In this document: positions 46,688 to 59,330 of the stretch, in pieces
Layout: each line of letters begins with the position of its first letter
Numbering within the stretch: the first letter of the stretch is position 1
DNA from: Cricetomys ansorgei
Lineage: Eukaryota; Chordata; Mammalia; Rodentia; Nesomyidae
Direction of reading: 5' to 3'
DNA length: 64,000 nucleotides
Assembly (NCBI GenBank): GCA_026225945.1
Contig: JAMJFZ010000199.1
Coordinates: forward strand, 64,586,001 to 64,650,000
The notes under the pieces: model-generated
What the model saw: the letters and a program-made list of their open reading frames with translations, nothing else
What the model was told of the DNA's origin: nothing
The model's database searches: none
Position numbers and translations under genes: made by a program

Positions 46688-46870
46688 ATGAATCAGAAAG
46701 ATGGCTCAGCAGGTGAAGGTGCCCTGAGTTCAATTCCTGGGACCCACATGGTTAAAGGAGAGAGCTGACTCCTGTAAATTATCCTCTGCCCTCCACACAG
46801 AGTGCACAGTAACCCACGCCCATACACACAAACGCAAATCAATATAATGATAACTTTAAAAGTTTGTTTA
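46688..46870 (+). repeat. B2-superfamily SINE
   Basis: CAGAAAGATGGCTCAGCAGG, GAGTTCAATTCCTGGGACCC, GGAGAGAGCTGACTCCTGTA and CTCTGCCCTCCACACAGAG, ending in a CA/AAT tail. Confidence 0.85.
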
Positions 46871-48039
46871 GATGGACATGTAGTGTGCATTTACCAGTTT
46901 TGGTGAAGGAGTTGTTTTATCAGTTCACAAAGTGAAAAGACTTATAAATGGCCAAGGTAAGAATATTAATTTTTTTTAATTGGACATGTTCTAAAAGTAC
47001 TCAGCAAAAGAGACAGAAAGTTAGCTTTGCTGCATATAAACTGCCAACACTGTCTTTCAACAACCATCTGATTATAATAGCTCCATGAGGGTTGACTGTG
47101 AGTCAGCTGATCTGGGTTGGGGTCAGCCAAGCTTGCTTTCCAGTGTAGGTTGAATGGAGACTCTGTTATAGGCTGTGCTCAGCTGGGACATTTTAGCTAT
47201 GACAACTCTGCTCTATGTGGCTTCCATCTTCCTGCTTGGGCGGTGGAGGGCGGGGGGTGGGGGAGTTAGACTTCATTTGCCTTTCCTTTAGTGATGACAG
47301 GCACAAAAGGGAGCAAATGGAAGTCCCCAGTGCTTTCTAAATCTCTCCTAATATATTGGCAGAGCAGGTTAAATAGCCACCTCAGAATCAAGGGGCTGGG
47401 AAGTGTGTGTGTTTGATTTTGTCAGGGAGAGATGCAAAGTGGCATGGTGATGGGTGTACCTATAGGGTAGTGACAATGTGGGGTCATCAGTGCCCCCATA
47501 GTGTCTTTACCGTCATTTGTCTTCTAGTCTGCTGATGGTGTCCTGTGTGCCTAGAAAGCCAAGGGAGATCCTTCATGTGAAAGATTTAGCAGAAAGAAGA
47601 GTCCAGGGAGCCACAGGCTCTGCTGTAAGCTCGACTTGAGTCCACATTTGATTCCCACTGCCTTTATTGGCAGTGTGACCTTGGGAGACTTAAACTCACT
47701 CCAGAGTGAATGTCCATTCTTCTGGCCTACCTAGCATTCCTTGCTACTCCTGATGCCAGCAAACTGCTTTAAGGGAATCTCCCTTCCCTCATGGATGGTT
47801 ATTCTTATCTCTGTTAGTAGCACTGCCAGCAACTCCCCTGGCTTTGGAAACCCCCCCCCCATTCCTAGTCTCTAAAATCAAGATGGCCAGATTTGTTTCC
47901 ACTGGGTTTTACCCAGCTCACTGTTCTAGCACAGAGATAGACAACTGGCCACTGCCCAATTTTGGCCTGCAGTTGATGGTCTCCTTAGAACATGAAGCTT
48001 TGTGGTATCTCACCTACAGTGGCATCGTGCTTCTGGACA
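46871..48039. other. Intergenic sequence with a short MIR piece
   Basis: At about 47640-47710, GATTCCCACTGCC and GGCAGTGTGACCTTGGGAGA are MIR-like. A C9 run lies at 47852-47860. Nothing else is recognised. Confidence 0.4.
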
Positions 48040-48200
48040 AGGACTCTGGAGTTTAGGTGTCTGAGTATGAATCCTGGCCCCATCCTTTCATAAATGCCCT
48101 GAGGATGTCTCAAACGTCCCAGCAGTAGAATAAGGATGATAGTATCCGCTGCACAAAGCAATTGTAAGACTTACATTAGTTAACACTTAAGTGCTGTGTT
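48040..48200 (+). repeat. MIR SINE
   Basis: GACTCTGGAGTTTAGGTGTC, GTATGAATCCTGGCCCCATC, AGTAGAATAAGGATGATAGT and GTTAACACTTAAGTGCTGTG follow the MIR order. Confidence 0.65.
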
Positions 48201-49380
48201 TTCTTTGAAGATATTCAAAGTTTTATTATTCCTCTGTGGAATTTAACAGCTTATAGGCCTAATCATTACTTTTACTTTACCCACCCCACTTTTGCATTCT
48301 GGCACAGTTTGGGTCTGTTAAATAAGACCTGTCTCTGCCCAGTCAGATATTAGAGGAACATCTGTCACCTGGACTTGGTGACCTGTCCCCTGGTCTTTAC
48401 ACACTGCTCACACTTGTGCCAGAGGAAAGCAGAAGGGGAAATCTGTCCTGGGAATTATTTTTTATAAATGCAGTGTGTCCTGTAAATGTTCGGGGTGAAG
48501 CCAGCATGCTCCTATCACCAAAGGGAGCAATGTACCAGGCTAGAGCCCCAATGACAGGACAAAAGCTAAGTCCATTCCTCCCTTCCCCTAGTTGACCACT
48601 TAGCCTGCAGTCTTCTGTGACGTTCATTGGCCTCGACATTTCCCATGACTCTTGCCTTTTTAAGATGCATTTGGCACAATTATAGCCTTCCGTGGATGCC
48701 ATAGCATCCCCTAGGCACACAATACACTTCCCCTCCTGCTTCCTGCCAGAGCAGTGTTCCTCACAAGAGAGACCTATACCAGACTGATCATCTAAGCTAA
48801 GAGCTACTTCAGGAACACCTTTGTCACTGGAGAACTGTAAGTGAAGGAGTCCATTCTCTACTGTCAGTAGACAGCAAAGAGTCAACAGGAATGCTTTATG
48901 GATGCAGGAGTCCTCTGTTTAGAGCTATATGAAACATGTCTTTAAGAGTCCCTAATGCTAACATTTACATAATGGTGGAATGTAAAGGACCCTAATGCTC
49001 TTTGCTCTGAAATCCTTCACTTCATAGAGAAGGACCTGAAGCCCAGAAATACTATGTTCATTCGGCCCCAGGATAATAAAGATGTGTGAATCCATGTAAT
49101 TGAACAATGTTGAAGAAGCTGAGAATATTAGGGTTCTTTCCCTGGAGATTGAGGCATTCAGTGTGGAAATAAGCTCTGAGTTTTAAATATTTAAAGGGTT
49201 ACTGTATATAAAAATAGAGAGAGAGGGAGCTTTCTAAGAGATTAGAAGTGTCCAAGATGAAACAACTGCCCCTAGAAGCTTGAATGCTGTCTCTGGAGGT
49301 GTCCAATCACAAACAGATACCATGTGGAGAAAAATGAAGCATAAACATGAAGGCACAGGAAATGGCTAAAATAATAAACA
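48201..49380. other. Intergenic sequence with a 162-codon minus frame
   Basis: The minus strand at 48397-48885 is open for 162 codons and contains a CIVC-x12-CAKC cysteine arrangement. No known protein is recognised and the frame begins at a non-ATG codon. A MIR-like scrap lies near 49020-49090. Confidence 0.3.
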
Positions 49381-49384
49381 CCAA

Positions 49385-49640
49385 AAATGGCAAGTGTTGA
49401 AAGGACAGGAGCAACTAGAAGTGTCCCTGACCCCTGCTGGGAGCAGGACAGTAGTGTCAGCATGGAGTTAGACAGTTACAGTAAAGTTAGTTTACGTCTC
49501 CCCAGTGTTCTAGCAATTCCATCCTTAGGAACAGACATAGAATTGCATATGCATGCTTTGCCAAGGAGATACATGAGTTCTTCCTGATCACTGTTCCTAG
49601 CAGCCCAAAAGCAGAATGAATCAACAAAAGCAAGTATATC
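49385..49640 (+). mobile_element. L1M fragment
   Basis: AATGGCAAGTGTTGAAAGGA, CAGGAGCAACTAGAAGTGTC and GTTCTAGCAATTCCATCCTT run in L1 order. Confidence 0.5.
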
Positions 49641-49935
49641 CACATGATAGACTCAAGGCTCAAGGTTTTCTCTGCGAGGACCACAGCATTTTCAGCCTCA
49701 AATGCCGTATGTCTCCATTTCAGCTGCTCCGTTCTGTCAGGGTAGGGCAAGAGCAGCTGCAGACAGGAATATACAGGAATATATATATGGGCAGAGCTAC
49801 TTCAGAAGAACTTTACAAAGCAGATGGTATACATAGTGTTTTTTTTTTGAGAAGTCATTAAGTTACAGAGTTACAATACATGTACATTCTATTGTGTATC
49901 TGAAAAGACTTAGGGTTGTTTAAAACAGATCTTTA

Positions 49936-50105
49936 AACTTAGCATGGTGGTGTACACCTACAATCTCAGCCTTTGGGAAGCTTAGGTAGGAAGATCATGA
50001 GTTTGAGGTCAGCCTAGATTACATAGTGAGTTCCAGGCTAGTCTAGTCCATAGCTAGTCTAGTCTGTAGGACAAGACCTGTCTCAAAAAATAAAACAAGC
50101 CAAAA
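49936..50105 (+). repeat. B1-like SINE
   Basis: TAGCATGGTGGTGTACACCT, ACAATCTCAGCCTTTGGGAA, GTTTGAGGTCAGCCTAGATT and CCTGTCTCAAAAAATAAA. A CTAGTCTAGTC stretch is locally duplicated at 50038-50072. Confidence 0.75.
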
Positions 50106-50224
50106 AACTTTAATAATTAGTTTTTAAATACATAAGGACAAAGAATTGGCCTGTGGATTTATTATGATAGTCTCAAATCAAAGATAACATGAAATTGGAA
50201 CTGAGCCTCTATCTTCCTGTAAGA

Positions 50225-50430
50225 AAATTTACAACCAGTGAGCAGTTTCTGTGTTGAAGATACTCCCAACACCCACTCCTCATAAAAACTAAGAGATGAA
50301 ATTATTGTGCATATTTTTATACATGAAGAAAAATGGGTGCTAAGAGAAGTGAACTTAGCCAGGATCACTAGTCAGCAGAAACAGTGCTACCATTTGAGCT
50401 CAGATCAGTCTGATTTTGATCCAGTTCTTA
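50225..50430 (-). repeat. MIR SINE
   Basis: ATTTTTATACATGAAGAAAA, GTGAACTTAGCCAGGATCAC and ATTTGAGCTCAGATCAGTCT on the plus strand are the antisense of the MIR core. Confidence 0.6.
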
Positions 50431-51415
50431 AGCTGCCTCCACAAGCTTTAAATGCAAACATGGAGTCTTATATCAACAGTATAAAAATAAACCTTAAGCC
50501 CCACCCCAAGAAATACTACCCATCTATCACAGGGTTCTCTTGCCAACAGCCAGGGCTACTAAATCTTGTTAGGTTGTGCCTGCTGTCTGTGGAAAGCGCT
50601 GGCACAGCTAAGGACACAGGCTATTTACTGACTTTTCTCTTTGAAGTCGGCATGGGAAGGAGGAGGAGAAAGGAGCAGAACAGGATCCCGGGGAATGCCA
50701 TTTCCACAGTTGGTCAAAGCAGAAAGTCAAGTATGCAGAAGTGGAGGAGCTTGTCATGTGCAGCCAGTCCAAAAGGGACCCCAAGACACATCCCTTTGGT
50801 AGTCACTTGCCACTCAATTGCATCCTTATCTCTTGGAGGACTCACTCCATCACTTCCCCTCCATGCGCTCAACATCCATCTTCTTACAAGGTAAAGATAC
50901 CTCCTTATGCAATTCAAAGACCTGCATAGGTTAAAGGTCTGCCTTGTGTTTAGGGACTGTTGTATGACAAAACTGTTCCTTGGAAATACCACACACACAT
51001 CTACTCACTCCAGGTAGAGAACCCAAGAGAGACCAAGGTACCAATAACGCCAAAGTCCAACTTGCTAAACCAATGAGTTTTACTGGTGTTACTTACAGGT
51101 GTATGTGTGAGAGGTTACTTATAGGAGCAGAAATGATCCCAAAGAGCTGCATCACAAAAATCCACCCCTGCACATGTGACAGCTCACAAAAGCTTGGAGC
51201 CTGGAGCACACTGTACAACCTGTAAGCAGCTCAACAGGTTGGAGAATGTGTTTTCCACATGACTCTGGTCTTCAACCTCATTGAGGCAGCTCTCCCACAT
51301 TTGTAACAATCTTCCTAAAGTACAATCCAAAGAGTAAAACCAAATGTGAATCATGAACTCTCACTAGTACCATACTTTTTCCCCTGTAACTTTCCGCTTC
51401 ATTTATATATTTCTT
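50431..51415. other. Intergenic sequence, open frame partly from a MIR
   Basis: The longest frame of the window (195 codons, 50307-50894 plus) starts inside the MIR and has no recognised domain, so I do not call a gene. Confidence 0.4.
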
Positions 51416-51416
51416 A

Positions 51417-51780
51417 ATCTTATTGTTTTTTATTTTTTCTTACATACAACTTACACAATACATCCTGACCCCCACCCAGATACCCACATCTCCCCTCTTC
51501 CTCAGATCTATCCCTCATCACCATCCACAAACACCCCCTTGCCCCCAGAAAATAAGCAGTCCCCCAGGGTTACAGCACAATCAGGGCATGCCATAGCAAG
51601 ATGGAATGAGGCCAGGCACCAATCCCTACATCAGGGGTGAGCCAGGAAGCCCAGCATGAGCAAAAGGGTCTCAAGGTCACGTAAAAGGGCCAGAGACACC
51701 CCCACTCCAGCCTGTAGGAGTTTTCAAGAACACCAATCCAGGCAACTAACTTTTCAATAACAGGAAAGTCTGGGGCAGAG
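51417..51780 (-). mobile_element. Possible rodent L1 fragment
   Basis: A T-rich start, then C-rich blocks such as CAGATACCCACATCTCCCCT and AATAAGCAGTCCCCCAGGG, resembles the antisense of rodent L1 non-coding sequence. The match is by texture more than by sequence. Confidence 0.3.
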
Positions 51781-51857
51781 GGGGAATATATAAGAACTTC
51801 CTTATTTATTTTTAATTTTTCTGTAATCCTAAAGCTGTTCTTTAAAATAGTCATACA

Positions 51858-51860
51858 CAC

Positions 51861-51905
<45 letters not shown>

Positions 51906-51920
51906 TGCACACACACACAA
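51858..51920. repeat. (GA)n with adjoining (CA)n
   Basis: About 20 AG units followed by ATATGCACACACACAC. Confidence 0.9.
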
Positions 51921-52984
51921 ACATACACACTCATATAATTTGAATTCAAACAAAAAAAGAAAAAAGAAAAGAAACGTTAATTTCTGGTTTCATTGGTAAA
52001 ATCTAACTATGAATTTGGGTTCATGTTGCTAGACTGTCTGAATCCAGCAGTCTCATCTTACTCCTCTGGAAGTATAGCTCCCAGGGAGCTCCATCCAGTA
52101 TTTTGCCATTGCTCAAATGAGCCAGTGTTACCCTCCAGAGTTTCCCTCTAGCCTTTGGAGTTTGGGATCCTGAAGTATGCAATTCAGGTCTTCAAGGGAT
52201 CTTGCACATCTCAGTGTTCCTTAGAGATCTTCCTGCTCCTAGGGTGTCACTTGGAGCTGAGTAGGGGAAGAGCTCTGAGCTACTCTGGCCACATCTGGAC
52301 TTCCTGGACATGATTTATTTCAATCAAGTGGTCTATGGGTGACATACATGTACAATTAGTCTAATGCCTTCCTCTTAACAGAGACGGAAACCGAGGCTTA
52401 GAAAGTAGCTAAAGGAGTTGGCTGTGAGGTGGAACTTGTGCTGTTTCTTGGTTATCCTTCTGAAGTTCCACCAGGAATCCCAACTTTCCTTTTGCTTCTA
52501 GTCAATCACCTTAGTCAATCACCAGACTACTCCTATTTCAAATGCAATGACAGTGTGAAAGAGGTTCCTGTTACGGAACACCCCTTTGCATCTGCCTGGG
52601 ACTACCTGAGTCGCTGGACAAACTGTTCTTCCCCAAGAGGGCTTCAATTCTCAGTGAAGGCCATGACTTTTAATTAAAAGGAAATGTGTGAGGCATGACT
52701 AACGTTAGTCCATGGATGCCTTTGGGCAGTAGGGCCCTACATAAAATTCTCCCGCTTTCAGAGTGCTTACTCTTGCCACTCTAAGTTCTCCAGCTACTCC
52801 TGCTGCTCTCAACTCACCAGCCACTGTCTCATTTTCCAGTTCCTCCTGTCAAATCAATTTCATCCCCTATATCAAGGTGCTCCTCCCACTTCAGGCTTCT
52901 CCTAAACTCTGACTAGTCTTTATTTTCAGGAAAGAAGTTTTCATGAATCTTGATGCTCCCCTACTTTTAAATTTGTGTTACCTT
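51921..52984. other. Intergenic sequence, nothing recognised
   Basis: No exon or clearly named repeat. Confidence 0.4.
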
Positions 52985-53086
52985 TTGTTTTGAAAATTTC
53001 ATGTATGTTTATATCATTTCTCCTTTTCCTCTCCTCCCTCCAACTCCTCCTGTGTCCCCTCCACCACTTTTCAGTTCATGGTCTCA
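52985..53086 (-). mobile_element. Rodent L1 3' end fragment
   Basis: TTTGAAAATTTCATGTATGT, CCTCCAACTCCTCCTGTGTC and CCCTCCACCACTTTTC are the antisense of the 3' end of older rodent L1. Confidence 0.5.
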
Positions 53087-53172
53087 TGTGTGTGTGTGTG
53101 TATGTATGTATGTATGGACGGATGGATGGATGTAAGTAAGTAAGTATGTGTGTGTGTGTGTATGTGTGTATG
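53087..53172. repeat. Compound (TG)n(TATG)n(GATG)n(TAAG)n microsatellite
   Basis: Four different short units follow each other over 86 bases. Confidence 0.95.
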
Positions 53173-53194
53173 TATTTGGAGCTGACCGAACAGG

Positions 53195-53625
53195 ATTGAA
53201 TAAGCCACAGGGAGCTCACTGTAAGTTTTACAACTCAAATGGGAAGGGAAAGGTATCCCCAGTGTTACAGTTCTGAAGGGAAGGGTATCCTGGCAATCAA
53301 GAGCCAAGAATATCAGAGTCACACTGCACAACAAACTTCACACAAGATATTTATTGGGAAAAGCACAGAAGGGTGGCTGCCTCTGCTTAGGAGTGAGGCA
53401 GCAAAGAACTGAGCCAAAGGCAGACTTTATGTAGGTTTTCTTGGGGATAGAGTTTTCCAGGGTGGAAATTTCCAGGGTGGGAATTGGTGGGATTTCAAGT
53501 CCTGAGCCTGGGCAAGCTCGGGGATTGGTGGGATTTCCAGCTCAGAGATTGGTGGGGTTTTGAGCTGATTGGTGAGTTTTCAAAACCCAAAAGTGAGCTC
53601 AGACACTTTACCATACACTCACCCC
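53195..53625 (-). mobile_element. ERV1-like solo LTR with repeated CCAAT boxes
   Basis: On the minus strand four CCAAT pentamers (53572-53568, 53552-53548, 53528-53524, 53487-53483) precede CCTACATAAAGTCTGCC (TATA-like), a block CCTCACTCCTAAGCAGAGGC, and TTCCCAATAAATATCTTGTG (poly(A) signal), then CCAGGATACC. This is the U3-R-U5 order of a gammaretrovirus-like LTR. Ends are approximate. Confidence 0.6.
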
Positions 53626-56600
53626 TAAAGAAGACTGGTTCTCTCCCTCTCAATGGCCATGCATTGCCTATAGTTCTTTATCTAGGTGTAGGACTTCATG
53701 AGACTTCTCCCACCCACACTGGCATGTCAACTAATGTTATTTTTCATTTCTGGTTTAGGTAACCATATTGTTGAAACTATAAGTTTCATGGATATAGCTT
53801 CCCTGTCATTTCTAGGAGACATTCTTACAGCACATGTCCAGATCCTCTGACTCTTACAATCTTTCTGCCTTCTCTTCTGCCTTACTCCCCGAAACTTAAG
53901 TGTAGTGGTTATGTTCTAGATGGGTCAACTAGGGATGAGCACTCCATAGTCAGGTCTCTAAATTTTGACTAGTTTGTGACTTTCTTGTAACAGTTTCCAT
54001 ATGCTGCCAAAAGAAGTATCTTTTATCAGGGTTAAGAACTATACTTTTCTGTGGGTGGAAAGATATGTGTATAGAATGTAGTTAGGGAGTATGCTGGTTT
54101 AAGGAAGTGGCAGTAATAGGTTCTCCTCTAAGCTGAACTGTGTCACAAAGCTCTCAGCATCCCACAAAGGTTTATAATCAATCATACCCAGATGCTGTAG
54201 GGAGCTGGCCTTTATCTTGGTAGGGAAAAAAAAAATGCTAAGACAGGCAGGCATGGTGCCAGGCCACACAGGAGGGAGCAGCAAAAGCTACCCCAGAATT
54301 AGGTTGACAGTTCAAAGGAGCTATCACTTGACCTAGGCTTGCATATCAACTACCTCCTTGATGGGAGGGGCATGTTCCCCATGGAGAGCACAGCATTGCA
54401 CAGGCAGAGTATGACAGAACACTGTGTGTTCAGGAGAAGGCTGTTGGCTTAAGGGTGCTGGCATGCAGCTCTGCCCTGGACAGAGAGACATTTTGTAACT
54501 GAGAAAGAACAAGCTCATGCAGCTGCTTAGTGGAAGGCATTAGGAAAGGGGGAGGGCAGCCTAGTAACCCAATCTTCTTATCAGATCAGCCAGCTCCGTG
54601 CCACCTCCACTTCTCTGCTCTGTCCCTCAGTCAGTAGCAACTCAGCAGCCAGGCCCTTGTGAAACACACCTGCCATTTGTTCTGTGCTCAGTTCATGCTG
54701 GCAGGAGTGAGATCACAAGGGTGTAAGTGTCTGCTTGTCACCTGCTCCTACTGATGCTTGATTACGATGGGCTGTCTGACTCTTGAGCTTTATATACAAT
54801 ACGATAAGACTTGCACTTATCATTCTGAGTTAGTGACAGGACTGGAACGATTTTAGAGCAGGCTTTTTGGGTTTTGTTTATTTCTGTTTTATTTTTAACC
54901 CAAGCCCATAGCTTGAGGAATATGTAAGGATCTCAAAACTATGTACAAAGTCTTGCTGTTCTGGATGTTTTCTGAAGAAAGGGCTCTCAAGCTTTCTTTT
55001 GAGCCCTAAAGCACATGTAACCCTTTAAATTAAAGCAATTGCAAAATTGCTCCCACAAAGAGTCATGGTGTCTTTTGCCAAAGAGCACCATGCAGTGAGC
55101 AGCAGCACCTAGTGCTGTCAAGCTGAAGGTGGTTGCAGCTGATCCTGTGTCAGCAAACCAAGACTCATGTCCAAGCAAGCAAACAAACAAAAACCACTGT
55201 GAGCTACAACTAAAGATGGAACAAAACATGTGATCTTTGACAGAACTGGACTATTTAGTTTATCTAATATGATGAGAGATCAGATTGACTTTTCTCAAGC
55301 ATTCGTGTGTCTGTATATGTGCACTTGTGTGTGTGCATGTGTGTGTTCGTATTTTATTACCCCTTTTTATTTACCAATGGGTTTCCTTCAGTCATTTAGT
55401 CTGAAAATGAAATATTGAAAATGTAGGGTAACCTGAGTAATTGTTATAAGCTGAAATCAATAAATCACTCACAGTGCTCCTGGTAGAGATTAGATGCATA
55501 TTGTGCCATTCCTATCAAAGTAAAGCTAACCCCAGAACCTCATGAAGGTAGAACATGATTCTCACAGCATCCAGGATTATGCAAAATAAAGCACAAGTCA
55601 GGATTTTTAAAAGTGAAGCTAAAAATGTCTGATATCATTGAGTAGGCTACATGTAAGTTGACCATTTCAGAAAGTCAATCTAAAGAGGCCATGAGGCAAA
55701 GTGAGGACCCAGCCACCCATCTCAGAAAGAAACTGAAATCCCAGGCAACCTTATCTCAAGGCTGAAAAGAGATTGAGGTCCAGCAGATCCCAAATGTTGA
55801 AACTGAAGTCTATGTAAAAGGCTGTTGTGTGAATGTTGGAGAAAAGATGGTCTCATGAGGCTGTCTTATAGTCCCATGAGCTTCCCCCCTACAATCACAA
55901 AAGAATGCTACTCTATCCAATCTCATACAGGTCTCCTACTGTTCATCATAGCTGTTCTGCTTCTAGAAGGTATCCCTTAATCCAGTCAAGTTGGAAACCA
56001 GAATTAACCATCAAATTGTCATATATCAATGCATACTAAAGCCATATCTAGTCCAGTCTTTCTTCCTAGCTCTGAATAATAAGCCTACTGGCCTATCCCA
56101 CTGGCAGTTCCAAAACAAATAGCCCAAATCATAATTCAGTATCTTCTCCAGCCTTGCCTTTTCATGCTCTGTTGGCAACAAAGCCAGTGAATAGCAGCAC
56201 AATGTACCAGTTACTCGAGATACTCAGCTTCATCAACTCCATCTCTCACCCAGTCACTGGACGTAAGCAAACAAAACTTCAAGGCAAAAAAAGATTACAT
56301 CAGAGAATTTGAAGTTGAAGTTCTGTCCCTACCCACTGATGCCTCAAAGGTCTTGGATTCAAGATCTTATTGAATGGAGTTCCTTAATGGTTGCCTGTTG
56401 GAATACAATTCAAGAATTGAGTCTTGTGAGATGTCTGAGTGGCTTGTGAGAAAACTCCAGGAAACCAAGAATCCTGTGACCTCAAGTTTCTTCAAAAACA
56501 TAAATTTGTTCTTGAATAATGCTTTCATGCCTCTCCTTGGTATAGTGGATAGGAGTGAGTTTACCTCAGATTATTCATTACAACCGGCTATTGTTATTTG

Positions 56601-56850
56601 TTTATATGCCTCTAGGAAAAAGAAGTTTCTGTCATGTGCAGCTTGCCCACCATATGAGGCTTGCCCTTGTTACTGTATACTTTACTCATGTGACTCTTCT
56701 TAACCCTCAGAGTATAAATTGTCTAGTGCTCTGAATAAACTTAGCTATTGCATGAGGCTTTAGTCTGCTTCATTCTTCCAGGTCCCACTGCCTCTAGAGT
56801 AGTAAACAGATACCAATAACAGTTTTATTTTGATCACAAAAAAGTTGTGA
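53626..56850. other. Intergenic sequence, nothing recognised
   Basis: No exon or named repeat recognised. A short TG-rich patch lies at 55313-55348. The 109-codon plus frame at 56374-56703 has no domain. Confidence 0.35.
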
Positions 56851-56851
56851 G

Positions 56852-57070
56852 GCTGGGGGTGCAGTTCATTTGGCAGATTGTTGGCTTGGTGTGCAAGATA
56901 TGTAGATCCATCCCCAGCCCTACATGTAACAGGCACAATGGTATGGGCCTATCATCTCAGCACTTGGAAGGTGAAGACAAGATCATAAGTTCAAGCTCAT
57001 CATTAGCTATATATTGAATCTAAAACTTGCCTGGGTTATATAAAACCCTATCTAAACAACAAACAAACCA
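56852..57070 (+). repeat. B4 SINE (ID head plus B1-like body)
   Basis: GAGGCTGGGGGTGCAGTTCA, ATCCATCCCCAGCCC, GGCCTATCATCTCAGCACTT and AAAACCCTATCTAAACAAC give the fused order of B4. Confidence 0.75.
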
Positions 57071-57104
57071 TCACCACAATAGCAAAAGACCTGTGAGATG
57101 AACA

Positions 57105-57240
57105 TATCGCCATTATTTTTCTTACTTTGCACATAAGGACACTGAAACTCAGAATACATAACTCATAACTTCCCTAAGTCGTAGAGCTATGTAGTGCTGG
57201 AAAATAGGCTAGCTGCAGGACTGGCTGCCTCCAAGGCCTC
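57105..57240 (-). repeat. MIR SINE
   Basis: TAAGGACACTGAAACTCAGA, AACTTCCCTAAGTCGTAGAG and AAAATAGGCTAGC are the antisense MIR core. Confidence 0.55.
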
Positions 57241-57532
57241 TGCTGGATTCCAGATTTCATTTATGATCCCCATCACTTCCTCACCCCTGACCCTTTACAG
57301 ACACTTTCTTCTCTCTGAGACTCTTTTGCTTGCTATTTTACAAGGAAGGACATTCTAGATTTCATTGACTTTGATAGAAATTCTGTCTTTACTTGAAATT
57401 CATCACTCTGAACTTTGTCTTAATTCTCCTTCTTTAGAAAATTCAGCAGTGTCTGCCAGCCAGTCAATGAAAAGAACCTTCTTCTGGTATCCATTCAAAT
57501 ATGCAACACCAGCTCTCTTGTTCTAAAACTGT

Positions 57533-57572
57533 ATTTCTTTCTTTCTTTTTTCTCTTCTTCACTTTTTTTTTT
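57533..57572. repeat. Polypyrimidine tract
   Basis: TTTCTTTCTTTC changes into TC-rich and T-only sequence. Confidence 0.85.
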
Positions 57573-57974
57573 GAGAATGAATTTTGTAACTATATATGAG
57601 TGACCAGCCCAAGAATACTTCAAGCTATCTTAAATACCATATTCCAATGTGGTACAGCTTTATAAAATAGTTATAGTAGCAGAACTTGGAAAGTCTTGAG
57701 TCAAGACACTTTGAAATACTCTGGAAAATCATGTAGGTAGTATAGAGTAATTCAGAGAAGTCTCAGATGTTATCTGAGGACATTCTTAGCCTGTGGTTTG
57801 GAAGCTAGGGATCTGTTTGTACATTCTAAAAAGATTTATCTAATAATCAAAGGGATGTTAGGTTACCTTAAATAGCTATTTATGATGCTGAAATAACCCA
57901 AGATAATTTGGTTCTGGACTTGCAACATTCCAGCTCTTCAAAAACAATGGAAGTTCAAATCAGTCCATCAGACT

Positions 57975-59330
57975 TGTAGAGTGCTTTTTATTAAAATATT
58001 TTTAATGAGAATTTCATGAAATGTATTTTGCTCATATTCATACTCTGACTCAATGCTTTTGCCTCCTGTACCCCCTCCCACTTATCTACACCTTTCAACA
58101 TAGTGTCCTCTTTTATCTTTTTACTTTCTTAAAAAAAAAAAAAAGCCCACTGAGTAATTTCTGCTGCCCATTACTCATAAGTGTGAGGCCATCCACTGAA
58201 CCTACTGGCAGCCACACTCACCCAAAATCCATCACTTGCCAATGGTTCCTCAGATAGTGGATGGGGCTCACAAGCTCCTGTACCATCCTTACTAGAATGT
58301 TGACTGGCTTGATTTAATGCAAGTCTTGTGCAGGCAGCCACAGCTGCTGAGAGTTCATGCATGCAGTGGGTCCTGTCATGTCCAGAAGACACTGTCCTAT
58401 CCTCCATGACCACTGGTTCTTATAATCTTCCTAGCCCCTCTTACCTGACAGTCCCAGAGCCTTATGGGTGGGGCAAGGTGATTTAAATGTTTGTGGTAGA
58501 ACACTCCAAAGACATTTATTCTCTGCACTTTGATCAGTTGTTTCTGTGTTGACTGCCACTCACTGTATAAAGAAATTTCTCAGAAGAGATCCATAAGTTG
58601 TTCTAATCTGTGAGTATTATACTACTCACAATACTATATTCTGTAGAAATATTATATAGTACTATTTAACAGATTCTCTATAATACCACAGATATTATAA
58701 TCTATAGAGATACAGGGCAGTATGGAGGGACGTTCAATACTATGTCCATTTAGCAGAATAATTATAGTAGGTTCATCCCAGGGACCTATGAGCTCCTCAA
58801 CTATAAGTTCTTGACCAGATCTGCAGGACCAGGCATACATTTCCTCCTGAGGGCCTTGAGTCCAATCAGAAAGTAGTTGGTTCCCTCATAACAATGCCAT
58901 CATTGCTCTCACGGGCATACTTTACCACTGTGGTTAGAATTGTAGTTTCTGGGGTTTACAGACGGATAAGACTATTGATGATTTCCCCACCCAGCAGCCT
59001 GTATAAGACTATACAGTTCTATGAAAACTAGTCTACAGAAAGGAAGTTTCCTGTTCAATACCAACTTAATTTCTCTATGTCCTCTGACCAAAGTGTGTGT
59101 TGTCTTCAGCAATAGATCCTGTAGTTCTGGGTGTTAAGAAAGAAAAGAAAAAGAAAAAACAGCTATGACAACAGGCTGCAATATTGTCATGGGGTTCTCC
59201 AGAACACCCCTGCCTGTGGTCTGTCTTGATTTAACTCTTTTATCAATGAGATACCCAAAATTAAGGAGTATTCTACCATCTTTAACAGGTAAAGAACACT
59301 GCAAAATTAACACTTGACATGGAACATTAG
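57975..59330 (-). mobile_element. Rodent L1 (Lx-like) 3' fragment, about 1.35 kb
   Basis: The plus strand carries, in order, GGCCATCCACTGAACC, CATCACTTGCCAATGGTTCC, AGAATGTTGACTGGCTTGAT, CAGCCACAGCTGCTGAGAG, GTCATGTCCAGAAGACACTG, TCTCTGCACTTTGATCAGTT, CTATGTCCATTTAGCAGAAT and CCAATCAGAAAGTAGTTGGT. This is the antisense of a widespread rodent L1 region. It is heavily diverged and carries no intact reading frame. Confidence 0.65.

Noticed and set aside
50307..50894. Longest open frame of the window, 195 codons on plus
   Set aside because: Its first 40 codons come from an antisense MIR element, there is no domain, and no splice or promoter context supports it.
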